Shown here one piece after another: positions 26,615 through 35,500 of a stretch of 64,000 bases of DNA. The DNA comes from Aureimonas psammosilenae (GTDB lineage: Bacteria > Pseudomonadota > Alphaproteobacteria > Rhizobiales > Rhizobiaceae): assembly GCF_009176975.1 (NCBI RefSeq), contig NZ_WEZG01000009.1, forward strand, positions 1 to 64,000, written 5' to 3'. A program made the position numbers and the translations under genes. How positions within the stretch are numbered: the first letter of the stretch is position 1; the number at the start of each line of letters is the position of its first letter. The notes under the pieces were generated by a model. That model ran no database searches. It was given only the letters and a program-made list of their open reading frames with translations, and was not told where the DNA came from.

Positions 26615-28015
26615 TCAAAGTCGATAGGCTTCTTTCGCCAGACGATAGGCGAGGTCGTGGGCGAGGTCGTGCGCCTCGTCCTCGTCCAGCCTTCCGTCGC
26701 AGACGAGGCGGGCAAGAAAGGCGCAGTCGACGCGCCGCGCCATGTCGTGGCGGGCGGGGATCGACAGAAAAGCGCGCGTGTCGTCGTTGAAGCCGACCGT
26801 GTTGTAGAAGCCGGCGGTTTCCGTCACCGCTTCGCGGAAGCGGCGCATCCCTTCCGGGCTGTCGAAGAACCACCAGGGCGGGCCGAGCCGGAGCGCCGGA
26901 TAATGGCCGGCGAGCGGGGCGAGTTCGCGCCCATAGCTCGTTTCGTCCAGCGTGAAGAGGATCACCGTCACCGTCGGATCGTTGCCGACCGCCGCGAGCA
27001 GCGGGCGCAACGCTTCCACGTAGTCGGTGGGGCCTGGAATGTCGGCGCCCTTGTCGAAACCGAAGCGCTCGAAGACGTTCCGATTGTGGTTGCGGCGGGA
27101 GCCCGGATGGATCTGCATCACGAGCCCGTCGTCGCGGCTCATGCGCGCCATCTCGGTCAGCATCTGGCCGCGGAACAGTTCGTTCTCGGTCGGACTCGAC
27201 GTGCCTGCCCGCACCTTGTCGAACAGCACCGAGGCGTCCGTTTGGCCGAGATCCGCGGTGAGGGCCGAAGGGTGGCCGTGGTCGGTGGCGGTCGCGCCCT
27301 CAGCTTTGAAGAAGGCCCGGCGCGCCCGGTGCGCTTTAAGATAGCCGGCGAAGGTCTCGGGCTCGCCGGTCAGGGCGAAGAGCTTGGCAAGGGCGTCCGC
27401 GAAACCCGGACGGTCCGGGTCCACCACGGCGTCCGGCCTGTAGGTCGGCAAAATGCGGCCACGCCAGCCGCTGTCGCGGATCGCCCGGTGGTGGGAAAGA
27501 TCGTCCAGCGCCGAGTCCGTGGTGGCGATCGCCTCAATGTTGAAGCGCTCGTAAAGGGCGCGCGGGCGCATGTCGTCGCCCGTCAACCGTTCGGCGATCC
27601 GGTCGTAGAGCGCATCGGCATTGGCGGGCGACAGGCGCTCCTCCATGCCGAAGACGTTCGAGAGCGAATGCTCGAACCAAAGGCGGGAAGGCGTGCCCCG
27701 AAACAGGTGGAAGTTCTCGGCGAGACACCGCCAGATTGCGCGCCCATCCGTTTCCACCGGACCGCCATCGGTGCGCGGAACGCCGAGCGATTCCAGCGGA
27801 ACCCCGCGCGAATACAACATGCGGAAGATGTAGTGGTCGGGGATCACGAACAGGCTGGCGGGATCGGGAAAGCGCTCGTTCGAAGCGTACCAGGACGGCT
27901 CGGTGTGCCCGTGCGGCGACAGGATCGGCAGGCTCTCGACGCTCGCGAACAAGCGCTTGGCGACGCCCCGTGCATTGGGTTCGATCGGCAGCAGCCGGTC
28001 TGGATCGAGTGCCAT
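26615..28015 (-). CDS. uxaC: glucuronate isomerase UxaC
   Basis: A 466-residue uronate isomerase converting D-glucuronate to D-fructuronate or D-galacturonate to tagaturonate. Metal-site motif SPHGHTEP lies near residue 33; others are the FEHSLSNVFG segment, TTDSALDDLSHH and MQIHPGSRRNHN. Length matches the family (about 470). The ATG at 28015 has GGAGG 7-8 nt upstream; an upstream in-frame ATG lacks one. First gene of the minus-strand operon uxaC-SBP-ATPase-permease-permease-uxuB, transcribed away from gntR. Confidence 0.95.
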   Translation of the reverse strand: MALDPDRLLPIEPNARGVAKRLFASVESLPILSPHGHTEPSWYASNERFPDPASLFVIPDHYIFRMLYSRGVPLESLGVPRTDGGPVETDGRAIWRCLAENFHLFRGTPSRLWFEHSLSNVFGMEERLSPANADALYDRIAERLTGDDMRPRALYERFNIEAIATTDSALDDLSHHRAIRDSGWRGRILPTYRPDAVVDPDRPGFADALAKLFALTGEPETFAGYLKAHRARRAFFKAEGATATDHGHPSALTADLGQTDASVLFDKVRAGTSSPTENELFRGQMLTEMARMSRDDGLVMQIHPGSRRNHNRNVFERFGFDKGADIPGPTDYVEALRPLLAAVGNDPTVTVILFTLDETSYGRELAPLAGHYPALRLGPPWWFFDSPEGMRRFREAVTETAGFYNTVGFNDDTRAFLSIPARHDMARRVDCAFLARLVCDGRLDEDEAHDLAHDLAYRLAKEAYRL

Positions 28016-28078
28016 GAAGCCTCCTTCGACCGATATTCGCATCGCGAACCTTCCCACCGGCCTTGGCACGATCTAGTC

Positions 28079-28092
28079 GCTAGTATACTAGC
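28079..28092. promoter_or_regulatory. GntR operator palindrome between uxaC and gntR
   Basis: A perfect 14-bp palindrome GCTAGTATACTAGC in the 109-base divergent intergenic region, 33 bases before the gntR start. It is the only strong dyad there, and its GTATAC core resembles operators of FadR-subfamily GntR repressors. It could control both arms of the uronate locus. Confidence 0.72.
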
Positions 28093-28124
28093 ATGTCAAC
28101 TGCGCAAAAGGATGCCGGAAAGCG

Positions 28125-28844
28125 ATGTCGTCTGAGGCCTTTCCCGATACGGCGATCGCCACGATGTCGCGGAACCACGCGCCGGCCCGCCGCATCACCT
28201 CCGCCACCCAGATCTTCGAGGCGCTGAAGGCCGAGATCGTCGCGGCGCGGTTGGAGCCCGGAACGCCCTTGACGGATCGAACGCTGGTGGAGCGCTTCGG
28301 CGTCAGTCGGACGCCGGTGCGCGAAGCCCTGATCCGCCTCGCCGAAATCGGCCTCGTGGACGTGCGGCCGCAATTCGGCACCTTCGTTTCGCGCGTGCCC
28401 GTCAACGCCATTCCGGAAGCGGTGCTCGTTCGAAAGGCCTTGGAAGGCATCACGGTGGAGAAGGCTGCCGAGATGGCTGCGCCGGAAAGGCTGGACGCGC
28501 TGGAACTCACCGTCAGGCGCCAGAAGGCCGCTGCCGCCGTTCAGGACAAGGACGCCTTTCACGAGGCCGACGAAGCGTTCCATGCGCGCATCGCCGATCT
28601 CGCCGGTCATCCCGGCATCTGGACCCTCCTCGCCCAGGTGAAGGTGCAGATCGACCGGGCGCGGCGCCTGACCCTGCCCGTTCTCGGCCGGATGGAGCAG
28701 GTGATCGGCGAGCACGAAACCATTCTGGCCTGTATCGCGAAGAACGACGCGATGGGGGCGAAGAATGCGATGATGGTCCATCTCGGCGCGGTGATTCCCG
28801 ACGTCGCCGAATTGAAGGGCCGTTATCCCAACTATTTCGTTTGA
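28125..28844 (+). CDS. GntR/FadR-family transcriptional regulator of uronate genes
   Basis: A 239-residue regulator with an N-terminal winged helix-turn-helix (about residues 25-90, LTDRTLVERFGVSRTPVREALIRLAEIGLV) and a C-terminal all-helical FCD effector domain with its metal-site His residues (HEADEAFHARI, HPGIWTL, HETILACI). It is divergent from uxaC and directly upstream of uxuA. By analogy with UxuR/ExuR-like FCD regulators it likely represses the locus until a uronate intermediate binds; that is inference. Confidence 0.9.
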   Translation: MSSEAFPDTAIATMSRNHAPARRITSATQIFEALKAEIVAARLEPGTPLTDRTLVERFGVSRTPVREALIRLAEIGLVDVRPQFGTFVSRVPVNAIPEAVLVRKALEGITVEKAAEMAAPERLDALELTVRRQKAAAAVQDKDAFHEADEAFHARIADLAGHPGIWTLLAQVKVQIDRARRLTLPVLGRMEQVIGEHETILACIAKNDAMGAKNAMMVHLGAVIPDVAELKGRYPNYFV

Positions 28845-28868
28845 GATTTCGGGGGGAGGAGCCAAGCG

Positions 28869-30074
28869 ATGCGTCAAGGCTGGAGATGGTTCGGGCCGAA
28901 CGCGCCGGTCACGCTGGACGAGGTGCGCCAGGTCGGGGCGACCGACGTCGTGTCCGCGCTTCACGAGGAGCCGATCGGCGCGGTCTGGACGCGCGAAGCG
29001 GTGGAAGCGCGGCGCGAGATGATCGAGACCACGGCGCCCGGCCGCGTGCCGCTTGCCTGGTCGGTGGTGGAAAGCATTCCGATCCCCGACGCGGTGAAGC
29101 GCACCGGGGGCGCGGCGCGTCACGAGATCGAGGCCTGGATCGCCAGTCTCGAAAATGTCGGCCGCGCCGGCATCAAGATCGTCTGCTACAATTTCATGCC
29201 CGTGGTGGACTGGTGCCGCACCGAGCTCGATCATGTGATCGACACGGGCGCGACGGCGATGCGCTTCGACTTCGACACCTTCGCCGCCTTCGAGCTGTTC
29301 ATTCTCCAGCGCCCCGCCGCGCAGAAGGATTACACGCTGCCTGAGCAGGCCCGCGCCAAGGCCGCCTTCGAGGCGATGGGCGAGGGGGATATCGCCGATC
29401 TGACGCGCAACATCGTGAGCGCCCTGCCGGGCTCCACCACCGAGCCGATGACGATCCCCGGCTTTCGCGACAAGCTCGACCAGTATCGCGACGTCGACGC
29501 TGCCCGCCTGCGCCGCCACCTCGTGGAGTTCCTGGAAGCCGTGACGCCGGCGGCGGAAAGCGTCGGCGTCAAGCTGACGCTTCATCCCGACGACCCGCCG
29601 CGCCCGCTCTTCGGCCTGCCGCGCGTCGCCTCGACGGGCGAGGATTACGCCGCGCTGTTCGATGCCGTACCTTCGCCGGCCAACGGCATGTGTTTCTGCA
29701 CGGGCAGTCTCGGCGTTCGCACCGACAACGACCTGCCGGCGATCGCCCGCCGTTTCGCCTCGCGCATCCATTTCGCGCACCTGCGCAACACGCGGCGCGA
29801 AGCGGACCCCCGGACCTTCCATGAATCGGCCCATCTCGACGGCGACACGGACATGGTCGCGGTGCTTCGCGAACTCGTCGCCGAGGACCGGCGGCGCGAA
29901 AGCGGCGAGACGATCGTGTTCCGCTCCGACCACGGACACCGGATGCTGGACGACCTCAACAAGGTCGTGACGCCCGGCTATCCGGCCGCCGGCCGGATGC
30001 GCGGTCTCGCCGAGCTTCGCGGCGTTCTTCACGCGCTCGGCCATCCGCCTGAAGCACCCTGCGCTTCCGCTTAA
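28869..30074 (+). CDS. uxuA: mannonate dehydratase UxuA
   Basis: A 401-residue TIM-barrel dehydratase turning D-mannonate into 2-keto-3-deoxygluconate. Typical segments are WRWFGPNAPVTLDEVRQVGATDVVSALH at the N-terminus, KIVCYNFMPVVDWCRTEL, TLHPDDPP, FCTGSLG and FRSDHGHRMLDD, which carry the metal and catalytic residues. A GGGGGAGG site precedes the ATG, 24 bases after gntR, so the two form an operon. With UxaC and the UxuB-like enzyme it completes glucuronate to KDG; KDG kinase and aldolase are not in the window. Confidence 0.96.
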   Translation: MRQGWRWFGPNAPVTLDEVRQVGATDVVSALHEEPIGAVWTREAVEARREMIETTAPGRVPLAWSVVESIPIPDAVKRTGGAARHEIEAWIASLENVGRAGIKIVCYNFMPVVDWCRTELDHVIDTGATAMRFDFDTFAAFELFILQRPAAQKDYTLPEQARAKAAFEAMGEGDIADLTRNIVSALPGSTTEPMTIPGFRDKLDQYRDVDAARLRRHLVEFLEAVTPAAESVGVKLTLHPDDPPRPLFGLPRVASTGEDYAALFDAVPSPANGMCFCTGSLGVRTDNDLPAIARRFASRIHFAHLRNTRREADPRTFHESAHLDGDTDMVAVLRELVAEDRRRESGETIVFRSDHGHRMLDDLNKVVTPGYPAAGRMRGLAELRGVLHALGHPPEAPCASA

Positions 30075-30082
30075 GGCGCGCT

Positions 30083-30119
30083 CGAAGGGAAGGGGGTTCC
30101 GGCCTCCCTCCACCCTTCG
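30083..30119 (+). terminator. possible terminator after uxuA
   Basis: A stem-loop with outer stem 30083-30089/30113-30119 and an inner G-rich to C-rich stem around a TTCCGG loop, 9 bases after the uxuA stop. Only a weak T-rich tail follows (GGGTTTGG), so termination may be partial or rho-assisted. Confidence 0.45.
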
Positions 30120-30175
30120 GGGTTTGGTTGCCGGTCATCGCCGACGGGTATATGCCCGGCGGATGAAGTCGCGAT

Positions 30176-30212
30176 AACGTCTTCCCGTCCTCTTCCGTAA
30201 GGGGAAGACGTT
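30176..30212 (+). promoter_or_regulatory. stem-loop in the leader of the MFS gene
   Basis: An 11-bp perfect stem (30176-30186 with 30202-30212) with a 15-base loop, ending 24 bases before the MFS start codon. It could mask or modulate the ribosome site. I see no match to a known riboswitch class. Confidence 0.45.
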
Positions 30213-30235
30213 CCGGCCGATCGAACGAGACTGCG

Positions 30236-31540
30236 ATGACCAAGCTTCGCGCCGCTACCCGCTTCCACCGCGCCCATCCGGCCATCCTCGTTGTCGGAGT
30301 GACCTTCTTCGCGCTTCTTTTCTCGGCGGGCCTGCGCTCGGCGCCGGGCGTCATGATGATGCCCTTGGAAGCGAGCTTCGGCTGGGATCGTGCGACGATC
30401 TCCTTTTCCGCCGCGCTCGGCATTCTGCTTTACGGCCTCGTCGGCCCCTTCGCCGCAGCCCTGATGCTGAGCTTCGGCATCAAGCGCACCATGCTGGCCG
30501 GGCTGGCGCTGATGGCCGTCTCGACCTTCGCCAGCCAATGGATGACCGCGCCCTGGCATTATGTCCTCACCTGGGGCGTCCTGTCGGGGATCGGGTCGGG
30601 GGCGGTCGCTTCCGTTCTCGGCGCGGCGGTGGTCAACCGCTGGTTCGCCACGCGCCAGGGCCTCGCCATGGGGCTGCTTAGCGCCAGCACGGCGACCGGC
30701 GCCCTGGTGTTCCTGCCCTTTCTGGCATGGCTGACGGCGGGCGGCGCGTGGAAGCCGGTGGCGCTGGCGGTGAGTCTCGGCTGCGCCGCGCTTATCCCGG
30801 TGGTCGCCCTTCTGGTTCCCGAGCGCCCCGAAGAGCGCGGCACGCGTCGCTTCGGCGAAGCGGCCGATACGCCGCCGGCTCCGCCGATGAAACAGGCGGC
30901 AACCCCCTGGCTCGCGATCGAGGCGCTCGGCCGCGCGTCGCGCCAGCCCGTGTTCTGGCTTCTGGCGGGAACGTTCTTCGTGTGCGGCCTCACCACCAAC
31001 GGGCTCGTCGGCACGCATATGATCGCCTTTTGCGGCGATCACGGCATCGAGCAGGTCGCCGCCGCCGGCCTTCTTTCGCTGATGGGCTTCTTCGACCTCA
31101 TCGGCACCACCGCTTCCGGCTGGCTGACCGACCGCTACGATCCGCGCCGGTTGCTCGCCATGTATTACGGGCTGCGCGGCCTGTCCCTGCTGGCGCTGCC
31201 CTTCATCGACTTCGGGCCCGTGAGCCTCACGATCTTCGCCATCTTCTACGGCCTCGACTGGATCGCGACGGTGCCGCCGACCGTGAAGCTTTCGAACCAG
31301 TCCTTCGGTGAACGGGACGGGCCGATCATCTTCGGCTGGGTGCTGGTCGCCCACCAGATGGGCGCCGCCCTTGCGGCCTTCGGCGCGGGCGTCATCCGCG
31401 AACAGGTCGGCACCTATACGCCCGCCTTCGTGGTAGCGGGCATCTTCGCCGTTCTCGCCTCGCTGGTTTTCGTGGTGGGTTTCGATCGCCGCGATCCGAC
31501 CCATGCCGGGCGATCGAAAGCGCTGGCTCCCGCCGCGTGA
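30236..31540 (+). CDS. MFS transporter (oxalate/formate antiporter-like)
   Basis: A 434-residue major facilitator with 12 predicted spans and a central cytoplasmic loop (about residues 200-230, charged, PERPEERGTRR). The N-half motif GLVGPFAAALMLSFGIKRT and the C-half GWLTDRYDPRR correspond to the conserved loop 2-3 and 8-9 signatures. Family members move organic acids such as oxalate, lactate or formate. It follows uxuA by 161 bases with a hairpin in its leader, so co-regulation with uronate use is possible but not shown. Confidence 0.88.
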   Translation: MTKLRAATRFHRAHPAILVVGVTFFALLFSAGLRSAPGVMMMPLEASFGWDRATISFSAALGILLYGLVGPFAAALMLSFGIKRTMLAGLALMAVSTFASQWMTAPWHYVLTWGVLSGIGSGAVASVLGAAVVNRWFATRQGLAMGLLSASTATGALVFLPFLAWLTAGGAWKPVALAVSLGCAALIPVVALLVPERPEERGTRRFGEAADTPPAPPMKQAATPWLAIEALGRASRQPVFWLLAGTFFVCGLTTNGLVGTHMIAFCGDHGIEQVAAAGLLSLMGFFDLIGTTASGWLTDRYDPRRLLAMYYGLRGLSLLALPFIDFGPVSLTIFAIFYGLDWIATVPPTVKLSNQSFGERDGPIIFGWVLVAHQMGAALAAFGAGVIREQVGTYTPAFVVAGIFAVLASLVFVVGFDRRDPTHAGRSKALAPAA

Positions 31541-31656
31541 GGGATCACCGATGAAATCTGCCGTATCGTCGCCGGCCCTCTTCATCGGCTGCGCAGGAAA
31601 TATTTCTTAAACTCAATCGCTTATCGTCGCGGCAGTTGCCTCTCACGCCATGCCGC

Positions 31657-33867
31657 ATGCCGACGATGTTGACATTTCCTGACGCTGCCGAACGTCACAG
31701 ACTGAACGTCCTGGGCTCCTACGAAGTCCTCGACACCGCAGCCGAGCCCGAATTCGATCGGCTGGTCCAACTGGCGGCTGACATCTTCAAGGCTCCCATC
31801 GCGCTCGTGTCGCTGGTGGCCGAGCATCGGCAGTTCTTCAAGGCGCGCGTGGGATTGCCGGTCTGCGAAACGGCGCGGGACGTTTCCTTTTGCCAACATG
31901 CGATGACGGGCGAGGACGTCTTCGTCATCCCCGACGCGCGAAAGGACCCTCGCTTTCGCGACAACGGCCTCGTGACCGGCGCGCCCTTCATCCGCTTCTA
32001 TGCGGGCGCGCCGCTGCGCTCGGTGGAAGGCGACGCGCTCGGCAGCTTCTGCATCATCGATCGCGAGCCTCGGGAAGAGTTCTCGGCGCGAGAGGCGCGC
32101 ATCCTCGGCGATCTCGCCGGGCTCGTCATGGAACTTCTGGAAAGCCGCCGCCAAGCCGTGATCGCCGCCGGCGCCCGCAATCGCTTGCAAAGCATCGCGT
32201 CGACGTCGCCGGACGCGATCATCACCGCCGATGCCACCAACACCATCATCTCCTGGAATGCGGCGGCCGAGCGGATGTTCGGTTACGACGTGGAAGAGAT
32301 CATCGGCCAGTCCTTGAACCTCATCGTGCCGCCCGCCAGCCGCGATTCTCATCGCGCGGGCCTTGCGCGCGTCGCCTCCGGCGAAGCGCCCCGGTTGATC
32401 GGGCGAAAGGTCGAAGTGACCGCCGTCCGGCGCGACGGCACCGAGTTTCCGATCGAACTCTCCCTGTCGCGCTGGCTGGAGGACGGGGAACAGCGCTTCG
32501 GCGGCATCATCCGCGACATCACCGAACGGCATGAGGCGGAGCAGTTGCTGCGGACCGCGGCGATCATGGACGCGCTGACGGGGCTGGCCAACCGCGCCCA
32601 CCTCAACGAGCGCCTTGCCCACTGGTGTTGCCCGGACCGGCGGGCCACGGTGCTGTTGATCGATCTGGACGGCTTCAAGGAGGTGAACGACACGCTCGGT
32701 CACGCCGCGGGCGATCTGGTTCTGGTGGAAGTCGCCGCGCGGCTTCGGGCCTGCGTCGGGCCCGAGAATTTCATCGGGCGGCTCGGCGGCGACGAATTCG
32801 TTGTTCTGATCGAAGGCTCCGCCGACCCTCTGAAAGGGTATCGCCTGGGCGAGGCGATCATCGATGCTCTGGAGATCGCGATCAACGTCGCGGGCTCGCT
32901 CGTGTCCATCAGCGCGAGCATCGGCATCGCTTGTTCGGGCGAACAGGAAAAGGATGCCGACACGCTTCTCGGCGAAGCCGATCTCGCCCTCTACAAGGCG
33001 AAACGGGACGGCCGGGGACGCACTTGCCTTTTCACCAGCGATCTCCGCCAGGCCGTCATCGCCAAGGGTCTTGCGCGAACCGAACTTGCCCATGCGTGGC
33101 AAACGCGCGCCTTCGAGCTTTACTACCAGCCGCAGGTCGAACTGGAGGAAGGCATCCTGATCGGCGCCGAAGCGCTCCTGCGCTGGAACCATCCGACACG
33201 GGGCGTCCTCGCCCCCGGCGCTTTTCTGTCCATGCTGGAAAGCGACGCGGTGGCCCTTCCGGTCGGCCGCTGGATCATCGAAACGGCCTGCCGGCAGGCG
33301 GCGGAATGGCGCCGGGAGGTCCATCCCTGCTTCCGCGTGGCGGTCAACCTCTTCGCCGTTCAGTTCAAGTCCGGGGACCTTCCCGACATCGTGGCGGGGG
33401 CGCTCAGCGAGTGCGGCCTCTGCGGGTCGGCCCTGGAACTCGAGATCACCGAAAACACCATCCTGCAATCGGACGAGCGCATCCTCGATCAGCTTCGCCG
33501 CCTGCGCGACATGGGCGTCGCCATCGCCTTCGACGATTTCGGAACCGGCTTCGCTTCGCTCAGCATGCTGCGGGATTATCCCGTGTCGCGCATCAAGATC
33601 GACCGCTCCTTCGTCAGCGGGTGCGATGTCAGCGAGCGCGACCGCGCCATCACCCAGGCGCTGATCCAGATGGCCGACGGTCTCGACCTGAAGGTCATCG
33701 CCGAAGGGATCGAGACCGGCGACGATCATCACATCATGCGCGAGCAGGGATGCGACGACGGCCAGGGCTATCTCTACGGCCGCCCGATGCCCGCCGCCGA
33801 GTTCCTGCGCCGACACCTGGAAACCGCGCCGGGAGCCTGCCACGACCTGCGAATGGCGGTGCGCTAG
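31657..33867 (+). CDS. GAF-PAS-GGDEF-EAL cyclic-di-GMP protein
   Basis: A soluble signalling protein of about 736 residues. A GAF domain (about residues 20-165) comes first, in the form that starts RLNVLGSYEVLDTAAEPEFDRL. A PAS domain follows (175-295, SPDAIITADATNTIISWNAAAE), then a GGDEF with intact RLGGDEF and an I-site-like context, and an EAL with GAEALLRWNHP, EITENTI, DDFGTGFASL and KIDRSF. Both catalytic domains look intact, so it could be bifunctional. The start is uncertain: ATG at 31657 or 31666; no strong ribosome site is seen. A degenerate EAL remnant lies about 0.8 kb downstream on the other strand. Confidence 0.92.
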   Translation: MPTMLTFPDAAERHRLNVLGSYEVLDTAAEPEFDRLVQLAADIFKAPIALVSLVAEHRQFFKARVGLPVCETARDVSFCQHAMTGEDVFVIPDARKDPRFRDNGLVTGAPFIRFYAGAPLRSVEGDALGSFCIIDREPREEFSAREARILGDLAGLVMELLESRRQAVIAAGARNRLQSIASTSPDAIITADATNTIISWNAAAERMFGYDVEEIIGQSLNLIVPPASRDSHRAGLARVASGEAPRLIGRKVEVTAVRRDGTEFPIELSLSRWLEDGEQRFGGIIRDITERHEAEQLLRTAAIMDALTGLANRAHLNERLAHWCCPDRRATVLLIDLDGFKEVNDTLGHAAGDLVLVEVAARLRACVGPENFIGRLGGDEFVVLIEGSADPLKGYRLGEAIIDALEIAINVAGSLVSISASIGIACSGEQEKDADTLLGEADLALYKAKRDGRGRTCLFTSDLRQAVIAKGLARTELAHAWQTRAFELYYQPQVELEEGILIGAEALLRWNHPTRGVLAPGAFLSMLESDAVALPVGRWIIETACRQAAEWRREVHPCFRVAVNLFAVQFKSGDLPDIVAGALSECGLCGSALELEITENTILQSDERILDQLRRLRDMGVAIAFDDFGTGFASLSMLRDYPVSRIKIDRSFVSGCDVSERDRAITQALIQMADGLDLKVIAEGIETGDDHHIMREQGCDDGQGYLYGRPMPAAEFLRRHLETAPGACHDLRMAVR

Positions 33868-34344
33868 GCGTTCGTCAGCGCCGACCGATCGCGAGGCCCA
33901 GGCCCGCGTGGCGCTCTCCTTGATGAGACCCGCACCATAACCGCAGCCCCAACCGATGTGACGACGTTCATTTCGGGGCGACCGAGCAAGAGAAGTTCAC
34001 GGCGGCTTGGGTCGCGACACTGACAACGACAGCCGAGTTCGTCGCCAATGTGCCGCTTGCCATCGGGGCGTCTGCGATGGCCCTTATGATGGTCTGGAGA
34101 GGCGCAGCCTGACTCCCTCGGGTCATCGGGCGTGGCATGGCCAATGGCAGTGTTGAACTGTCCTGTTGAACAGGATGTTCCCACCAAACCCTTGCTGCGG
34201 CTTAACTCTTTGGCTTCCCTAACGAATCAGGTGAATTGGTGCCCAGGAAAGGATTGCGCCTTAAGCAGGTCACGATCAACGAAAACAATGCCTTAGAAGC
34301 TGCTATTCTCTGAGCTGTGTATCACTCCCGTGGTTCAATGTCAC

Positions 34345-34500
34345 CCTGCGAGATGGAAGTTGGTACCAGAGAAAACGGGAGAAATCGGATTAAAAAATTC
34401 GGGTGCGGGTCGGGTGACTAAGTGGTTGTGAAAAGGGAACTCTTTATGCCGAGTTGGAAAAACCGGAAGCTTGCGTTTCCATAATTCAGGGGACGGTGAC
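34345..34500 (+). repeat. diverged long direct repeat, left copy
   Basis: About 155 bp that align almost without gaps to 46605-46760, offset 12,260 bp. By hand count about 79 of 110 bases match in the right-hand part, with blocks such as GAGTTGGA, GCGTTTCCATAATTC and GGTACC. In one plus-strand frame both copies give a peptide like ACVSII after AEL-K, hinting at an old coding tail. The pair brackets the double sugar-importer island. Confidence 0.7.
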
Positions 34501-34609
34501 AAGAAATCGAGCGGAATCGGCACCGTCGCCACGCCAACAGCAGCCCCGCTTCGTCTTCCGCGCCATACGTTCGATTCCCCCCAATCTGGTGGCTTGGGAT
34601 GGCATTAGC

Positions 34610-35000
34610 ACCCAATGGCCCGCAGCAGTTCAAGCCGTGCTTCGACCTTGAAGCCTTCTGAGAAGATCGCGATGTCGAGCTCTTGGGCGATGTGTGTGAT
34701 GCCCTCAAGGCAGCCATCGAGTGTCGGTCGGTTTTGGTGGTCGATACGAGGGAGCGGTCCAGTTGATGCGGTCGCGGGGGCCATCGTGAAGCTGCGACAG
34801 CGGCTATCAGCCCGTTCCAAGATCGTCCATTGCGACCGATACTCAGAGGCAGCAGATGGCTGCCAGCATTACACCCATCCTCGGTCCGTGCCCAATGATC
34901 GCCGGTTTCGTCAGCTCGATTTTAAGGCACTGGGACAACAGGCCACTTTCGACAATCCGCATTGCGCAATCAAACAATGAAGTTCTGTCGACAGCGGACT
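34610..35000 (-). pseudogene. degenerate EAL-domain remnant
   Basis: Minus-strand fragments in shifted frames match successive EAL motifs of the MHYT-GGDEF-EAL gene at 14418-16775. One piece reads VESGLLSQCLKIELTKPAII (compare VQSGLPAKRLEIELTETAIV). A second piece has CRSF and GITHIAQELDIAIFSEG then LLRAIGC (compare GITHIARELEIAILAEG). The DDFGTGYSSL segment is lost between them. A possible trace of the GGDEF part precedes it. Stops and shifts leave no functional product. Confidence 0.72.
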
Positions 35001-35389
35001 GGATACCATTCAACGTTCCTCGCCGCATCTGGTCGTTATCGGTGAGCTTTCCCTTGCCTCCAGAATGTCTATCCGTAGCATTCAATAGGGTAAGTGCCCA
35101 TTTTAGGTGTCCGACACCGTGTTGAAGGCGATCTGTCTCGATGAAGAAGGTCGATTTCTTCCGACAGAGTATCACCCCGTCTATGGACTTACTTAGAGTC
35201 CAATATCGGTTGGCTGGCACATGGACTTTTTAGTTACACGTTGCCAAGTCGGACCGAGGGTAGGAATGCCTGTCTTGGTAGTCGAGGTTTGGAATGTCCG
35301 TTGAGTGGTCCATTGGCCTTCTCGATGCCCAGCGGTGCATCGCGGCGTTGAAGCAAGGAGAAACCTACGGTCGCCGCAGAGGGCGCTAA

Positions 35390-35421
35390 TTGACAATAGA
35401 CATTTCTCGGTGACAAATGTC
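35390..35421 (+). promoter_or_regulatory. probable promoter and operator of the first sugar-importer operon
   Basis: A consensus -35 hexamer TTGACA (35390-35395) overlaps a dyad GACATTT (35399-35405) / AAATGTC (35415-35421). No good -10 is obvious, which suits an activated promoter. It is about 80 bases upstream of the first permease gene and is the only such signal in the gap. Confidence 0.45.
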
Positions 35422-35500
35422 AAAAATGAAGACTCGGGGGGAGCCGGGTCTTGTGAGGGAACGGCATCGTCCCGATCCAAGATCGTACGGGAGGTGCGAT

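Larger units (their letters stand above)
33868..35389. other. gene-poor joint with remnants
   Basis: About 1.5 kb of lower-GC sequence without an intact gene. It holds one of two long diverged direct repeats (34345-34500) and a broken EAL-domain relic (about 34610-35000, minus). Short frames near 33926-34110 have weakly protein-like composition but cannot be assigned. It marks the change from compact core-like sequence on the left to inserted cassettes on the right. Confidence 0.7.

Noticed and set aside
30176-30212. Riboswitch in the MFS leader
   Set aside because: A single long hairpin without conserved junction or sequence of any riboswitch class that I know.
33926-34110. Possible phage tail-sheath or membrane-tail fragment in shifted plus-strand frames
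   Set aside because: Only about 25 residues in each frame look protein-like; too short and too weak to name.
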